In this document: piece by piece, positions 45,728-54,362 of the stretch
Layout: each line of letters starts with the position of its first letter
Numbering within the stretch: the stretch's first letter is position 1
From: a virus
Strand: one strand, 5' to 3'
IMG/VR virus record: IMGVR_UViG_3300003324_000465
Location: 1 to 64,000 of that record
DNA: 64,000 bases
Notes under the pieces: model-generated
The model's database searches: none
Seen by the model: the letters and a program-made list of their open reading frames with translations, nothing else
Told to the model about the DNA's origin: nothing
Made by a program: the position numbers and the translations under genes

Positions 45728-46308
45728 AAGTATCCTTTTGTTTGCTCATATTGTAACACATGCTGTACTATTTCATGCGAATAATCTTGTAATAATTCAA
45801 CTCCACGCTCTACTATCTTCTCTACTTGTTGCCAGTTATATGCGCGCAGTATATTTGCCTCTCTATTCCATGGTTGATCAAATACAATACTAATACCTTC
45901 AAATTGTTCATGATTATGCAATCCGTCATCGATTAAAAAATCTCCCTGTACCCAATGTTTTATATGTCCACCAGCTATCATAATTACATTGGGTATATGA
46001 GGAAACATTGTATTTAACCATTGTAAACTTGCTGTAGCGCCATTATGATGCGATATTGCAGTTACAAAAGCTAATTCATATCCTGTATTTATCCATTCTT
46101 GTGTAACTGCGATACTATTTTCAATAACATCCCCGCTAGAATATACAAAAGGATTAGCTAGATATTTATATATATCGTAACTCATCTCCCATGTGGTGAG
46201 CATATCCTTTGTTATTTGATTTTTTGGGTTAGCGGCATTATATAAAGATAGCCATGGTCCATGAAGATCATATACAGTATTGTCTTTATCTATGAGTATA
46301 CGTATCAT
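45724..46308 (-). CDS. 5'(3')-deoxyribonucleotidase-like HAD phosphatase
   Basis: RILIDKDNTVYDLHGPWLSL starts with DKDNT, the HAD motif DxDx(T/V). FVTAIS is motif II, and DFLIDDGLHNHEQFEGISIV holds the DD of motif IV, with FDQPWN after it as in NT5C-type nucleotidases. It removes the 5' phosphate of deoxynucleotides, tuning dNTP pools with ThyX. Length 194 fits. Confidence 0.88.
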   Translation of the reverse strand: MIRILIDKDNTVYDLHGPWLSLYNAANPKNQITKDMLTTWEMSYDIYKYLANPFVYSSGDVIENSIAVTQEWINTGYELAFVTAISHHNGATASLQWLNTMFPHIPNVIMIAGGHIKHWVQGDFLIDDGLHNHEQFEGISIVFDQPWNREANILRAYNWQQVEKIVERGVELLQDYSHEIVQHVLQYEQTKGYL

Positions 46309-46580
46309 TATATAACCTTTTTAATAGTTACATTATCACCAGACATTGTTACCCATTCGATCAACTCGTTTGCAACTTCTTCTTGTTCTTCAGGAGATTT
46401 ACATATCAAAGCTACTTGAGGCTCATTCATATTACCTAGAATAAAAACAATATATAAATTGTTCTGTATAAAATGTATTACATCTTCCGCCGTTGTGAAA
46501 TTTCTATATTCCGATTGATTAAATTCGCCTGGATGCGACTCGTTCAGAAACCTATATCCTTCAATTACTAGTATCACCAT
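46308..46580 (-). CDS. hypothetical protein (90 aa)
   Basis: Overlaps both neighbours. VIEGYRFLNESHPGEFNQSE then TTAEDVIHFIQNN and ICKSPEEQEEVANELIEWV, the strand-'AEDV' helix small-protein plan. Unrecognised. Confidence 0.62.
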   Translation of the reverse strand: MVILVIEGYRFLNESHPGEFNQSEYRNFTTAEDVIHFIQNNLYIVFILGNMNEPQVALICKSPEEQEEVANELIEWVTMSGDNVTIKKVI

Positions 46581-46821
46581 TTTTATTATTTTCCTTTTCT
46601 AATTCAATAGACATTAAAACATGAATATATTCAGCAAGTGTTGTAGATAATACGATAAAACCATCTCTATCATTACCAAATGAAAATACTACATACTGAC
46701 CTAAGTTTTCTTTAGTATTTGTATATTCTATCAACTCTTCCAATGTGTTTATCTCTAAAGGCTCATATAAAAGATCATAGCTACGATTTGCTGTATTAAT
46801 CTTATATACATCAAACTTCAT
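46561..46821 (-). CDS. hypothetical protein (86 aa)
   Basis: MKFDVYKINTANRSYDLLYE, then NTLEELIEYTNTKENLGQYV, VVFSFGNDRDGFIVLSTTLA. It resembles the neighbouring 46308 product in layout, so it may be a diverged duplicate. ATGA overlap with the upstream gene. Confidence 0.62.
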   Translation of the reverse strand: MKFDVYKINTANRSYDLLYEPLEINTLEELIEYTNTKENLGQYVVFSFGNDRDGFIVLSTTLAEYIHVLMSIELEKENNKNGDTSN

Positions 46822-47213
46822 ATATCACATCCTTTTCCATATATACGAATATCCTTGATTCCATGTTTCTTGGCTCTTTGTATCATATCACACGTACCTA
46901 TAGATTGTGGTAATGGGAATGCTAATACAACGTCAATATGATGTTCTTCATCTAATATTTGTTGATTCCTTATTGGTCCTGCACTATTACCATATATATC
47001 CCATTGCGCACCATAAGGTTTAATAGCAGCTATACGTAGCTGTCGTGCTACAAATGCTGCTATTTTATCTGCACCACGTTGATCACCATGTACTAGACGT
47101 ATTTTATTTAATGGTTTATCTTTTATTACATCTAATATCGCGGCGCGTATTATTTTGGCATCGCGCCAGTTTCTTGACCCCGTTACAAGGATAGTATATA
47201 CATTTATATCCAT
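46818..47213 (-). CDS. SLOG-family protein (YspA/cpYpsA-like, DUF2493)
   Basis: YTILVTGSRNWRDAKIIRAA, IRLVHGDQRGADKIAAFVAR, YGNSAGPIRNQQILDEE and VVLAFPLPQSIGTCDMIQRA are the signature of the DUF2493 SLOG Rossmann fold. SLOG domains bind nucleotide-derived ligands such as ADP-ribose or NAD derivatives. With the phage NADAR protein this hints at a link to ADP-ribose metabolism (inference). Confidence 0.9.
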   Translation of the reverse strand: MDINVYTILVTGSRNWRDAKIIRAAILDVIKDKPLNKIRLVHGDQRGADKIAAFVARQLRIAAIKPYGAQWDIYGNSAGPIRNQQILDEEHHIDVVLAFPLPQSIGTCDMIQRAKKHGIKDIRIYGKGCDI

Positions 47214-47229
47214 ACAATATGTATCCTTT

Positions 47230-47451
47230 TCACGAAAAAGGGATCTTTATAAGAAATTCTTTTGTACATGCCTCACAGCAATAAAGAAATCCATGATGGA
47301 ACATATTATTACATGCTTCATACCGTTCATCCTCAGTTAATATCGCCCCGCATTTATCACATATGCCTGTATCCCATGATGCTCTACCAAATGCATAAAC
47401 GCTATCTATAAACTTTCTTATATGCTTTATGTTAACACTAGCCATATACAT
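47230..47451 (-). CDS. zinc-binding protein (73 aa)
   Basis: AGGAGTTAT precedes the ATG. GICDKCGAILTEDER and FLYCCEACTKEFL supply two CxxC pairs. The start may instead be codon 3. Unrecognised, probably a small adaptor. Confidence 0.65.
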   Translation of the reverse strand: MYMASVNIKHIRKFIDSVYAFGRASWDTGICDKCGAILTEDERYEACNNMFHHGFLYCCEACTKEFLIKIPFS

Positions 47452-47461
47452 ATAACTCCTG

Positions 47462-47695
47462 CTACAATTCTCTTATATGAGCTGATAATATTTTTAATGC
47501 TTGTACTATATTACCCGGTATATCTCCTTCTAATTGCTTACTTACTTCAGATACATAGTCACCAGCGGTATTCATACATGCTTTACGTAAATCAGTCAAT
47601 CTTTCCGCTATATAATTTGTACCATCAAACACATTCATAGTCATAACATTCTGATACATAGCAAAAGCTAATCGTTGTAATGCCTTATCATCCAT
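47462..47695 (-). CDS. hypothetical helical protein (77 aa)
   Basis: AGAAAGGATCGTATA precedes the ATG. All-helical (ALQRLAFAMYQNVMTMNVFD, YIAERLTDLRKACMNTAGDY). Unrecognised. Confidence 0.62.
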   Translation of the reverse strand: MDDKALQRLAFAMYQNVMTMNVFDGTNYIAERLTDLRKACMNTAGDYVSEVSKQLEGDIPGNIVQALKILSAHIREL

Positions 47696-47709
47696 TATAC
47701 GATCCTTTC

Positions 47710-48075
47710 TTACAATTCATATTGTAATTTCATACGATATATTGCAGATGTAAACATGGTTTTTCGATATTCTAGTAATTTTAATTGCATTTCTGCTTCT
47801 GCTAATTGCGCTTGTATTTCTAATAAATCCCCGCGCAATGCATTAGTAGCTTGTAATTTAGCTTTCTTCGTTTCATTACTACGCGGTCTATCCATCTCTA
47901 TCGTAATTGCATCTTCAGCATCGGCTATATCACGCTTCTTTCGTATTTCTTGAGCCTTTAATTTACCTACTAGCTCATACGCATTAGATACGTCAAAAAA
48001 ATCAGGTATTTTATTAAGCCATGGATCAAGATGTTTTTTGAGTATTTCATCTGCTGTTAATGTATCACCAAACAT
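47710..48075 (-). CDS. coiled-coil protein (121 aa)
   Basis: A short globular start (LTADEILKKHLDPWL) is followed by a long charged helix (ELVGKLKAQEIRKKRDIADA ... LLEIQAQLAEAEMQLKLLEY). Three bases from its upstream neighbour. Possibly an accessory to the RecA-like protein by position only. Confidence 0.65.
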   Translation of the reverse strand: MFGDTLTADEILKKHLDPWLNKIPDFFDVSNAYELVGKLKAQEIRKKRDIADAEDAITIEMDRPRSNETKKAKLQATNALRGDLLEIQAQLAEAEMQLKLLEYRKTMFTSAIYRMKLQYEL

Positions 48076-48078
48076 ATG

Positions 48079-48510
48079 CTATACCTTCTTACCACTATCA
48101 TATCCTGCTTTAAATGCCTTTGCTTCCTTTGTATTAAATCTATTATCGTTTTTATCAATAGTATACCGATGTAATGATTGTGATGCTAATTTCTTTTTCC
48201 ATGCAATATAATCTAAATATGCTCCTTTCCAATCCTCCATATAATATTCCCGCGCAATATAAGGGAAAAGCGATTCAAGTAATCCGTAAAGATGAATACT
48301 ATCTTCCTTTAATTCATATGCTTTTGGTTTGAATACTATTTCTGTGTCATCTAGAAGATGTATTTTTACAGATGTGTGTAATTTTCCCGCTACTGAATTG
48401 GACCATGAAAAATCTGTGTATGTATCCCTATAAGCTTCTAATTCCCATACTATTGCATTGACTGGCTGCTTATCTATATACAGTTGTTTTTGATTATGTT
48501 GCTTCGCCAT
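48079..48510 (-). CDS. hypothetical protein (143 aa)
   Basis: Overlaps the 3' end of the RecA-like gene by 17 nt. NAIVWELEAYRDTYTDFSWS, a beta-rich middle and EAKAFKAGYDSGKKV. Unrecognised. Confidence 0.65.
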   Translation of the reverse strand: MAKQHNQKQLYIDKQPVNAIVWELEAYRDTYTDFSWSNSVAGKLHTSVKIHLLDDTEIVFKPKAYELKEDSIHLYGLLESLFPYIAREYYMEDWKGAYLDYIAWKKKLASQSLHRYTIDKNDNRFNTKEAKAFKAGYDSGKKV

Positions 48511-49483
48511 TATTCCATATCTCCATTACTCTATCCTTAATCTCCTCAATAGGAAAGGTATCAATAGCTTTCTTCATACCTTGAGCCTTCATATCTTTAT
48601 ATTCTATCCATGTTGTACCAGTAATGATACCAGCGTCCTGTGCTAGTGTCAATATATGCCGGGCTATATCCGGCCCTTGTCCAAAAACAATATCAAATTC
48701 TGTCTGTTTTGCTTCTGGCCCAAACTTAGTTTTTTCAATAAATGCTTTTATTGTAGTACGTGTCTCTGTGTTCTTTGTTCGTTCTAGTGCAATGGTTGCT
48801 TTTATCCAGTTTTGAATACTCATAGCACCATAGGGTTTAAGCTCTTTAATAGCCATGGGTGATATGTTTTTGCGCCATTGGTTAATCACAATGAGTAAAG
48901 CATTAGCAATATCCGTAAGTGCAAGAGATCGTTTTAAAAAACGCTGAATTGCTTTTGCTTCCGCGCCAATTTTTTCATTATCCATGTTTGATTTATCTTC
49001 TTCGGATTGTGCTACTACGCCTGCTATACTATCTACAATGATAAATTGTAATCCTTCTGCTAGTAATGCTTCTGCGAAGTCAAAAGACTGTTCGGCATAT
49101 TCTGTTTCGATCAGTAATAACTTATCTATATCTACACCTAACTTTTGCGCATATACGGGATCGAAACTGCGTTCAAAATCTATATAAGCTGCATTTATTA
49201 TGCGCGTCTCTTTTTTATTTATAGGTATTTCTATTTCTTTAATACCTGACTTCTGTGCATTAGCTAGATAATCAAGTGCTATCGTTGTTTTGCCACGTTT
49301 TTCTTTTGCTATTAGTTGTACTATACTTCCGCCAGGAATACCTTTACCTTTATTATCTGCTATTGCGTAATTCAAACCAATTAAGCTACTAGGAAAATAA
49401 TGTCTTTCTTTTTGTTCATTACCTAAGCGGATATAATCATTATTCTCTAATAATAGTTTAGCTAATGTCTGTTTATTTGCCAT
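48494..49483 (-). CDS. RecA-like recombinase, altered Walker A
   Basis: ATG at 49483 (AAAAGGATCAAAA upstream). GGSIVQLIAKEKRGKTTIAL gives a P-loop AKEKRGKT at 59-66, where RecA has GPESSGKT, so the first glycine is Ala. NAAYIDFERSFDPVYAQKLG, LLLIETEYAEQSFDFAEALL, QFIIVDSIAGVVAQ (Walker B) and LIVINQWRKNI (L2-like) follow the RecA/phage UvsX order. 330 residues. It should form filaments on ssDNA for strand exchange; weakened ATP binding is possible. Confidence 0.88.
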   Translation of the reverse strand: MANKQTLAKLLLENNDYIRLGNEQKERHYFPSSLIGLNYAIADNKGKGIPGGSIVQLIAKEKRGKTTIALDYLANAQKSGIKEIEIPINKKETRIINAAYIDFERSFDPVYAQKLGVDIDKLLLIETEYAEQSFDFAEALLAEGLQFIIVDSIAGVVAQSEEDKSNMDNEKIGAEAKAIQRFLKRSLALTDIANALLIVINQWRKNISPMAIKELKPYGAMSIQNWIKATIALERTKNTETRTTIKAFIEKTKFGPEAKQTEFDIVFGQGPDIARHILTLAQDAGIITGTTWIEYKDMKAQGMKKAIDTFPIEEIKDRVMEIWNNGEAT

Positions 49484-49610
49484 TTTTGATCCTTTTATCA
49501 AGATTAAACAATAATATAATAAATACTAAAAATAAATAGCCCGATCCACAGAGTCCAGCTATACTTAAGATACTTATTATAAACATCATTAAAAGGTTAA
49601 AAAAAAACAT
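49473..49610 (-). CDS. small membrane protein (45 aa)
   Basis: TAATG overlap with the upstream 26-residue gene, and the end overlaps the start of the RecA-like gene. Nearly all hydrophobic (MFFFNLLMMFIISILSIAGL, GYLFLVFIILLFNL). With its neighbour it forms a coupled pair of tiny membrane proteins. Confidence 0.5.
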   Translation of the reverse strand: MFFFNLLMMFIISILSIAGLCGSGYLFLVFIILLFNLDKRIKNGK

Positions 49611-49690
49611 TATTTATTTTTCCTTTGTAGTATCCAATGAATAATAGCCGCGCAGATTATGAGTGCTATCATTGCATATTCCGGTTTCAT
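49610..49690 (-). CDS. tiny membrane protein (26 aa)
   Basis: AGGAGCTTTTGTT precedes the ATG. MKPEYAMIALIICAAIIHWI plus QRKNK tail forms one transmembrane helix with a positive end. TAATG overlap to the next gene. Confidence 0.5.
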   Translation of the reverse strand: MKPEYAMIALIICAAIIHWILQRKNK

Positions 49691-49701
49691 AACAAAAGCT
49701 C

Positions 49702-51717
49702 CTATTTATCATATCTGCGTGAAATTTTAGGACTAACCGATAATCCTTCATACTTGCCTATATCATTAGCTACCAAAGGTAATGTCTCAGAAATAGCCTG
49801 TTCCATACTTTGTTTTATAATACATGTTGCTTCACGTAAATATTCTCTCGTGGATTCTACTACAATCTCGTCATGAACAGGAATGATCATACGTGCTTGT
49901 GAACGATCAAGACGTTCCCATATCAATTCGATTGCGCGTTTTGTCATTGTAGCCGATGTAGCTTGGATAGGCATATTCATTGCTTCGCGCATTGCTGCTA
50001 GTTTACGCCATTTATCGCTACGAACTTCATTAAGATTCCATTGACGCCTTCTTCCCCAAACATCCGTTACATATCCTTCAAGAATAGCTTTATCAGCATT
50101 TCCATGGAGATATGCCTTTGTTTGTGGAAATAGTTTAAACCATTCCTCTATAAGCGCATCACCTTCTTGCTGAGTAATTCTAAATCCTTCTGATGCAAGC
50201 ATGATATTCATTGTTTCCGCAATATTCCGTCCCGTAGTACCATATGCAATACCATAGGATAACACTTTTGCAGCATCTCTCCATAGATTATAAGGATGCT
50301 TCTTTTTATTGCGCGCATTTATTTCTTTGTTATGCAATACTTCTTGCGTTACATACGTATGCACATCTCCACGCAAAATTTGATCCATGAGATGAGTATC
50401 ACCGCTGTTAACTGCTAAAATAACAAGCTCAATACCACTATAGTCAGATATAATCAGTCTACGCCCTTCCGGTGCTTCAATTGCCTTACGTAAAGAATAT
50501 TCGCCTAATCCTAACAGCTTTAGCTTTTTATCACTGGGTAGATTCTGTAAATTAGGCTGTGTACTACTATATCTACCTGTAGCAGCAGCACCGTAAGTGT
50601 TAAGATTACAATGTACTCTGTTTGTTGTTGTGTTAATTGCTTCAATGATACCCACTACATACGTTGAAAACAATTTGCGCGCACCCTTTAGAAAAGTAAG
50701 CGCACGTAATATTTTATTGTCTAACAATAAATAAATATCCAGAGCATCCGCTACATCTTCGTCTTCTATAAGATCATGGTAATCAATTTCCCATTTTTTA
50801 ATCTTGTGCTTCTTGTAAAGTTGCTGCATATCCCAGCGTTGTACTTTTTTCGCACTCAGAGATGGAACGTCAATACCAATTTTATGTAACGCTTCAAGTA
50901 CCTGATCACGAGAATCACTGTTTAGCGCGTAATAGCCCTCTTTTGTGAATGTGATTCGATCTGCCGCTCCATACTCAATAAATAAATCCTGTACTGCTTT
51001 GTCTGCTGTACGAATGAAACGCTCGAATGGGGCTATTAACTGTTCTAGTACATTACGATTAAAGTATACACCTGTATATTCCATCATTGCAGTAGGAGCT
51101 AGTATATTCATTTCAAGTCGATATATACGCTCTAGCTGTAATTCATGGACTATCTTCATTTGCTGTTCCATAATAAGTACAGGATATACTGCATCCATCG
51201 CAGAGTATTCTAACTGTTCTTTGCTAAATACTGTATCTGGAGTCCATTCAGTAAATGATAAGCGTATTTCTTTCTCAACATCTATTTGCAAATAACGATA
51301 AATTAAATCCTTTAATCCATAACGTAACTTTTCATTATCAATAAACTGCAATCCTGCGTTAATCATACGATCAACAATCATTGTATCATGAATATTTACC
51401 ATTTCAATACGATTACCCTTTGAGGCATGATACAATATTTTATATTCTATTGTTGAGTTATGCGCTACTTTTACAACGGCAGGATTTTCTAATAAAGGCT
51501 TTAATACATTTAATACACGTTTTACTGATAATTGTGTTACATCTACCACATATGCTGTCTTACCATCATACAATGATATAAGTAGTAATGTAGCATCATG
51601 TATTGCTAATGTAGTAAACTCAGTATCAATGCCGATAATAGTTGCGTGCGCTATATTTGAGATCATATGCTGTAATTGAGCTTCAGTAGAAACTATCTCA
51701 ATATCTGGTTGAATCAT
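49702..51717 (-). CDS. family A DNA polymerase with 3'-5' exonuclease
   Basis: The exonuclease domain has IDTEF (Asp31, Glu33), IHDT (Asp111) and YSAMD (Tyr171, Asp175). The polymerase domain has ATGRYSSTQPNLQNLP, motif A SDYSGIE (Asp425), motif B RDAAKVLSYGIAYG (Arg480, Lys484, Tyr488) and motif C VHDEIV (614-619). There is no 5'-3' exonuclease, so it is a T7/Klenow-style replicative enzyme of 671 residues. Tyr at the position of E. coli Phe762 is known to relax discrimination against dideoxynucleotides. It lies with primase and helicase. Confidence 0.96.
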   Translation of the reverse strand: MIQPDIEIVSTEAQLQHMISNIAHATIIGIDTEFTTLAIHDATLLLISLYDGKTAYVVDVTQLSVKRVLNVLKPLLENPAVVKVAHNSTIEYKILYHASKGNRIEMVNIHDTMIVDRMINAGLQFIDNEKLRYGLKDLIYRYLQIDVEKEIRLSFTEWTPDTVFSKEQLEYSAMDAVYPVLIMEQQMKIVHELQLERIYRLEMNILAPTAMMEYTGVYFNRNVLEQLIAPFERFIRTADKAVQDLFIEYGAADRITFTKEGYYALNSDSRDQVLEALHKIGIDVPSLSAKKVQRWDMQQLYKKHKIKKWEIDYHDLIEDEDVADALDIYLLLDNKILRALTFLKGARKLFSTYVVGIIEAINTTTNRVHCNLNTYGAAATGRYSSTQPNLQNLPSDKKLKLLGLGEYSLRKAIEAPEGRRLIISDYSGIELVILAVNSGDTHLMDQILRGDVHTYVTQEVLHNKEINARNKKKHPYNLWRDAAKVLSYGIAYGTTGRNIAETMNIMLASEGFRITQQEGDALIEEWFKLFPQTKAYLHGNADKAILEGYVTDVWGRRRQWNLNEVRSDKWRKLAAMREAMNMPIQATSATMTKRAIELIWERLDRSQARMIIPVHDEIVVESTREYLREATCIIKQSMEQAISETLPLVANDIGKYEGLSVSPKISRRYDK

Positions 51718-51729
51718 ATAACGCTCCTG

Positions 51730-52071
51730 TTATTCTACTGCTTTTATCCTTACTATTGTTTCACCTATTGTTAATTGAAACCCGCCTACAACAGCAGCTA
51801 TCTGCGTATCTTCCATAATAAATAATAATTCGCCAGCATCAGTATAGATCATGAACGCATTAGGAGTATAATAAGAACCTTCTGTGTTTTGACGCTTTTC
51901 TATAGGCGGTTTAATTTTAGACGTTTTTATTAGCTCAATATTATGTATTGTAATAGGAAAGCAAAATTTATCAAATTGTAACAGCATCGATTTATATATC
52001 CATGGTTCTATTACTTTAGCATATATTTCATATGATGTTTGCAATAGTTGCTTTTTTGTAGGCGGCTTCAT
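51730..52071 (-). CDS. hypothetical protein (113 aa)
   Basis: One base overlaps the upstream nuclease gene. IYAKVIEPWIYKSMLLQFDK, then a beta-rich C-terminus (LLFIMEDTQIAAVVGGFQLT). Unrecognised replication-cluster gene. Confidence 0.65.
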   Translation of the reverse strand: MKPPTKKQLLQTSYEIYAKVIEPWIYKSMLLQFDKFCFPITIHNIELIKTSKIKPPIEKRQNTEGSYYTPNAFMIYTDAGELLFIMEDTQIAAVVGGFQLTIGETIVRIKAVE

Positions 52072-52730
52072 TATACATCCTCTATAATATCTCTAAATTG
52101 TTGCATGGACATTATAATATAATTACCTAAAGGCATAGTAATTTGCATTGCCTTCATACCTTGTATTGATGTCATATTACAATCAATAAACGTGCGCGAG
52201 GTACCATATCCTAAAATAGTACGACCATGTTTGTTTAGACTAATATCAACGCTTATAGGCAATTCTAGCATCTGTTCTAATATATCACTATATTTATTCT
52301 TGAAACGGTCAATAAGAACATGCTTTATATCCTCAGAACGCATAAATACATAATATCCTTGTGTTCTAAAAAAATGAATAACAAGGATTCCAAATTTACC
52401 ATTCATTGCAATAGTATCATCATATAATTTCTGAAACCATTTCTGATACAGTATTACGGTACTCTCATTACGCGCATTAACACCAGACGATGATTTACAT
52501 TCTATAATAAGCTTGCCGGGATTATTTATGAATTGTATTTCTCCATCACCCTTATAGCCCTTAAAAGCACCTGAGCCAATCATACGTCTGCCATTAAGAT
52601 ACTTTGCTACATGATATTCAAGCGCATTGCCACGGCGTTTATTTGTCTTCGCTTGTAACGCTTTAGCACTCTTATGCTGCGCTTCACTTGTTAATGGAAT
52701 ATCTTTCTTAACTTTCCTTAGCTTCCTCAT
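52071..52730 (-). CDS. PD-(D/E)XK nuclease, Holliday-junction-resolvase-like
   Basis: GNALEYHVAKYLNGRRMIGS (Glu), KGYKGDGEIQF (the catalytic Asp) and LIIECKSSSG (ExK) follow the Hjc/phage resolvase order, after a basic N-terminus. The remaining 110 residues are specific to this protein. It would cut recombination junctions or nick DNA. The gene overlaps its upstream neighbour by 23 nt. Confidence 0.82.
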   Translation of the reverse strand: MRKLRKVKKDIPLTSEAQHKSAKALQAKTNKRRGNALEYHVAKYLNGRRMIGSGAFKGYKGDGEIQFINNPGKLIIECKSSSGVNARNESTVILYQKWFQKLYDDTIAMNGKFGILVIHFFRTQGYYVFMRSEDIKHVLIDRFKNKYSDILEQMLELPISVDISLNKHGRTILGYGTSRTFIDCNMTSIQGMKAMQITMPLGNYIIMSMQQFRDIIEDV

Positions 52731-53121
52731 CTATACGCACTTCCTTGTAAATCGGTTCGTTACCTTCTGGTTTTACTACTCTCTCATGCGCTGGTAACAC
52801 TGATTCTGGTACTTTTGCACCATCTGACATTATCGGCGGCGATATATCAGTTGCTACTATCTGTCCTGTATCATTGTCATGTACATACTGTTTTGTATTT
52901 GTAGGGAATGCATCAGCTAAACGTTCTTCTGATGATTTTATGTGATCTTTGTCTTCTACTATCTTTTGTTCAAATGGATCATTATATTCTTGTTTTGGAT
53001 AAACCTGTACTCTTACCGAAGTGTCTTTTATAAATATTCGTTTAAAAAATTTCATATTTTCTATACTCCCTAATAAGTCTTTTTGATATTTACGCAATAA
53101 TATATCATATAAATTTGTCAT
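52708..53121 (-). CDS. hypothetical protein (137 aa)
   Basis: A short helical start, then a polar, Pro/Glu-rich probably disordered region (DPFEQKIVEDKDHIKSSEER ... PIYKEVRIDEEAKES). Lies between helicase and resolvase genes; perhaps an adaptor. Internal ATG at codon 23 is a possible alternative start. Confidence 0.6.
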   Translation of the reverse strand: MTNLYDILLRKYQKDLLGSIENMKFFKRIFIKDTSVRVQVYPKQEYNDPFEQKIVEDKDHIKSSEERLADAFPTNTKQYVHDNDTGQIVATDISPPIMSDGAKVPESVLPAHERVVKPEGNEPIYKEVRIDEEAKES

Positions 53122-53123
53122 AT

Positions 53124-54362
53124 TTAATCCACTACCGCCCCTACAAATCTTTGATAGGCACCTATGAACTGTACTGCTGTGATACCTAAACTACCGAGTC
53201 TGTTCTTATGCCATTCAATGATCATGTTTTTCACCGATCCTGTATCATCATCTAATTTTATCTCTAATGCTGCATCCACTACTGCCCCTACTTCTCCACT
53301 GTCTCGGAATCTAAATGTACTGTTATTTCCTTCTGTAATTTGAGAAAGTATTACAATTGTAATACCTTCACGTTTAGCAACTGCCTTTAGCGTTTCAGCA
53401 ACCTCACCTAAATCATTATTATCATTTTTCGTAGGCTTATGATTTATTAACTGCAAATAGTCAAGAAATACTACACGAACGCCATGCTTGTGTACATATT
53501 TGCGAATTTCATAAACCATTTGAGGTAAAGTAATCTTAGCATTATCTATGATATACATTGGCATTTTTTGTATACCAATAGCCGCTTTTTCAATCCTATG
53601 CAATTCATCTGATGATATATTACCTGATCGTATATTTTTTGTATCTATAGATACAAGATCAGCTATCCATCGCATAACCAATTCTTCTCTTGCCATTTCA
53701 AGAGAAAATATAAGTGATGCTTTAGGATCTTCATCTTGCGCCATGCGTAGCATAGAATTACCTACCAGCGCAGTTTTACCACTACCATGACCGCCCAATA
53801 TACCAATTAATGTTTTTGGGGGCCATTCACCACCTAACTTATTATCAAGAAAAGGTAATCCGGTGCTAATAAATCTATAATCACCTGCAAGTTTCGCATG
53901 CACATTACCTAAAAATATAGCAACACCCGTATGAATAGAACCCTCTTCTTCCGCCATTACTGGCGGCATATCAAGTGCTTCTCTTATCTTACGCTCATCT
54001 GGCGCAAAATCTTGTGATAACTCTTTTAGTAGTAAAGAACGCTCGTATAACTGTCGTTTACGTGCTAACCTTACACCTTCATCCACTGCGCTACGTATTT
54101 CAGCGCCTTGTGCTGCAAATAACTCACCTGGAATATTTCCTTCAAGATGTTTATTTATACCTTCAAAAGTTATTACACCATAATCAATAAACGCCATTTG
54201 TATAGCACGGAATATATCTTCTCTCATATCTGTGAAAATAGCAGGAGAAATGCGATTTACCCAATCTATATTTTTAGGTTCTAATAGCGCACCGAGTATA
54301 CGCCATTCCACATCTGTATCTTGAATTTTTGTTTCTGCTGTTTTATGTGCTTTATTGAGCAT
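53124..54362 (-). CDS. DnaB-type replicative helicase
   Basis: The N-terminal helical domain (TDVEWRILGALLEPKNIDWV) is followed by a RecA-like ATPase: STGLPFLDNKLGGEWPPKTL, Walker A GGHGSGKT (190-197), SLIFSLEMAREELVMRWIAD (H1a), VRVVFLDYLQLINH (Walker B, Asp-Tyr-Leu-Gln) and ITIVILSQITE. It unwinds DNA 5' to 3' at the fork as a hexamer. It overlaps the 79-residue gene upstream by 11 nt, a position where helicase loaders can occur. Confidence 0.95.
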   Translation of the reverse strand: MLNKAHKTAETKIQDTDVEWRILGALLEPKNIDWVNRISPAIFTDMREDIFRAIQMAFIDYGVITFEGINKHLEGNIPGELFAAQGAEIRSAVDEGVRLARKRQLYERSLLLKELSQDFAPDERKIREALDMPPVMAEEEGSIHTGVAIFLGNVHAKLAGDYRFISTGLPFLDNKLGGEWPPKTLIGILGGHGSGKTALVGNSMLRMAQDEDPKASLIFSLEMAREELVMRWIADLVSIDTKNIRSGNISSDELHRIEKAAIGIQKMPMYIIDNAKITLPQMVYEIRKYVHKHGVRVVFLDYLQLINHKPTKNDNNDLGEVAETLKAVAKREGITIVILSQITEGNNSTFRFRDSGEVGAVVDAALEIKLDDDTGSVKNMIIEWHKNRLGSLGITAVQFIGAYQRFVGAVVD

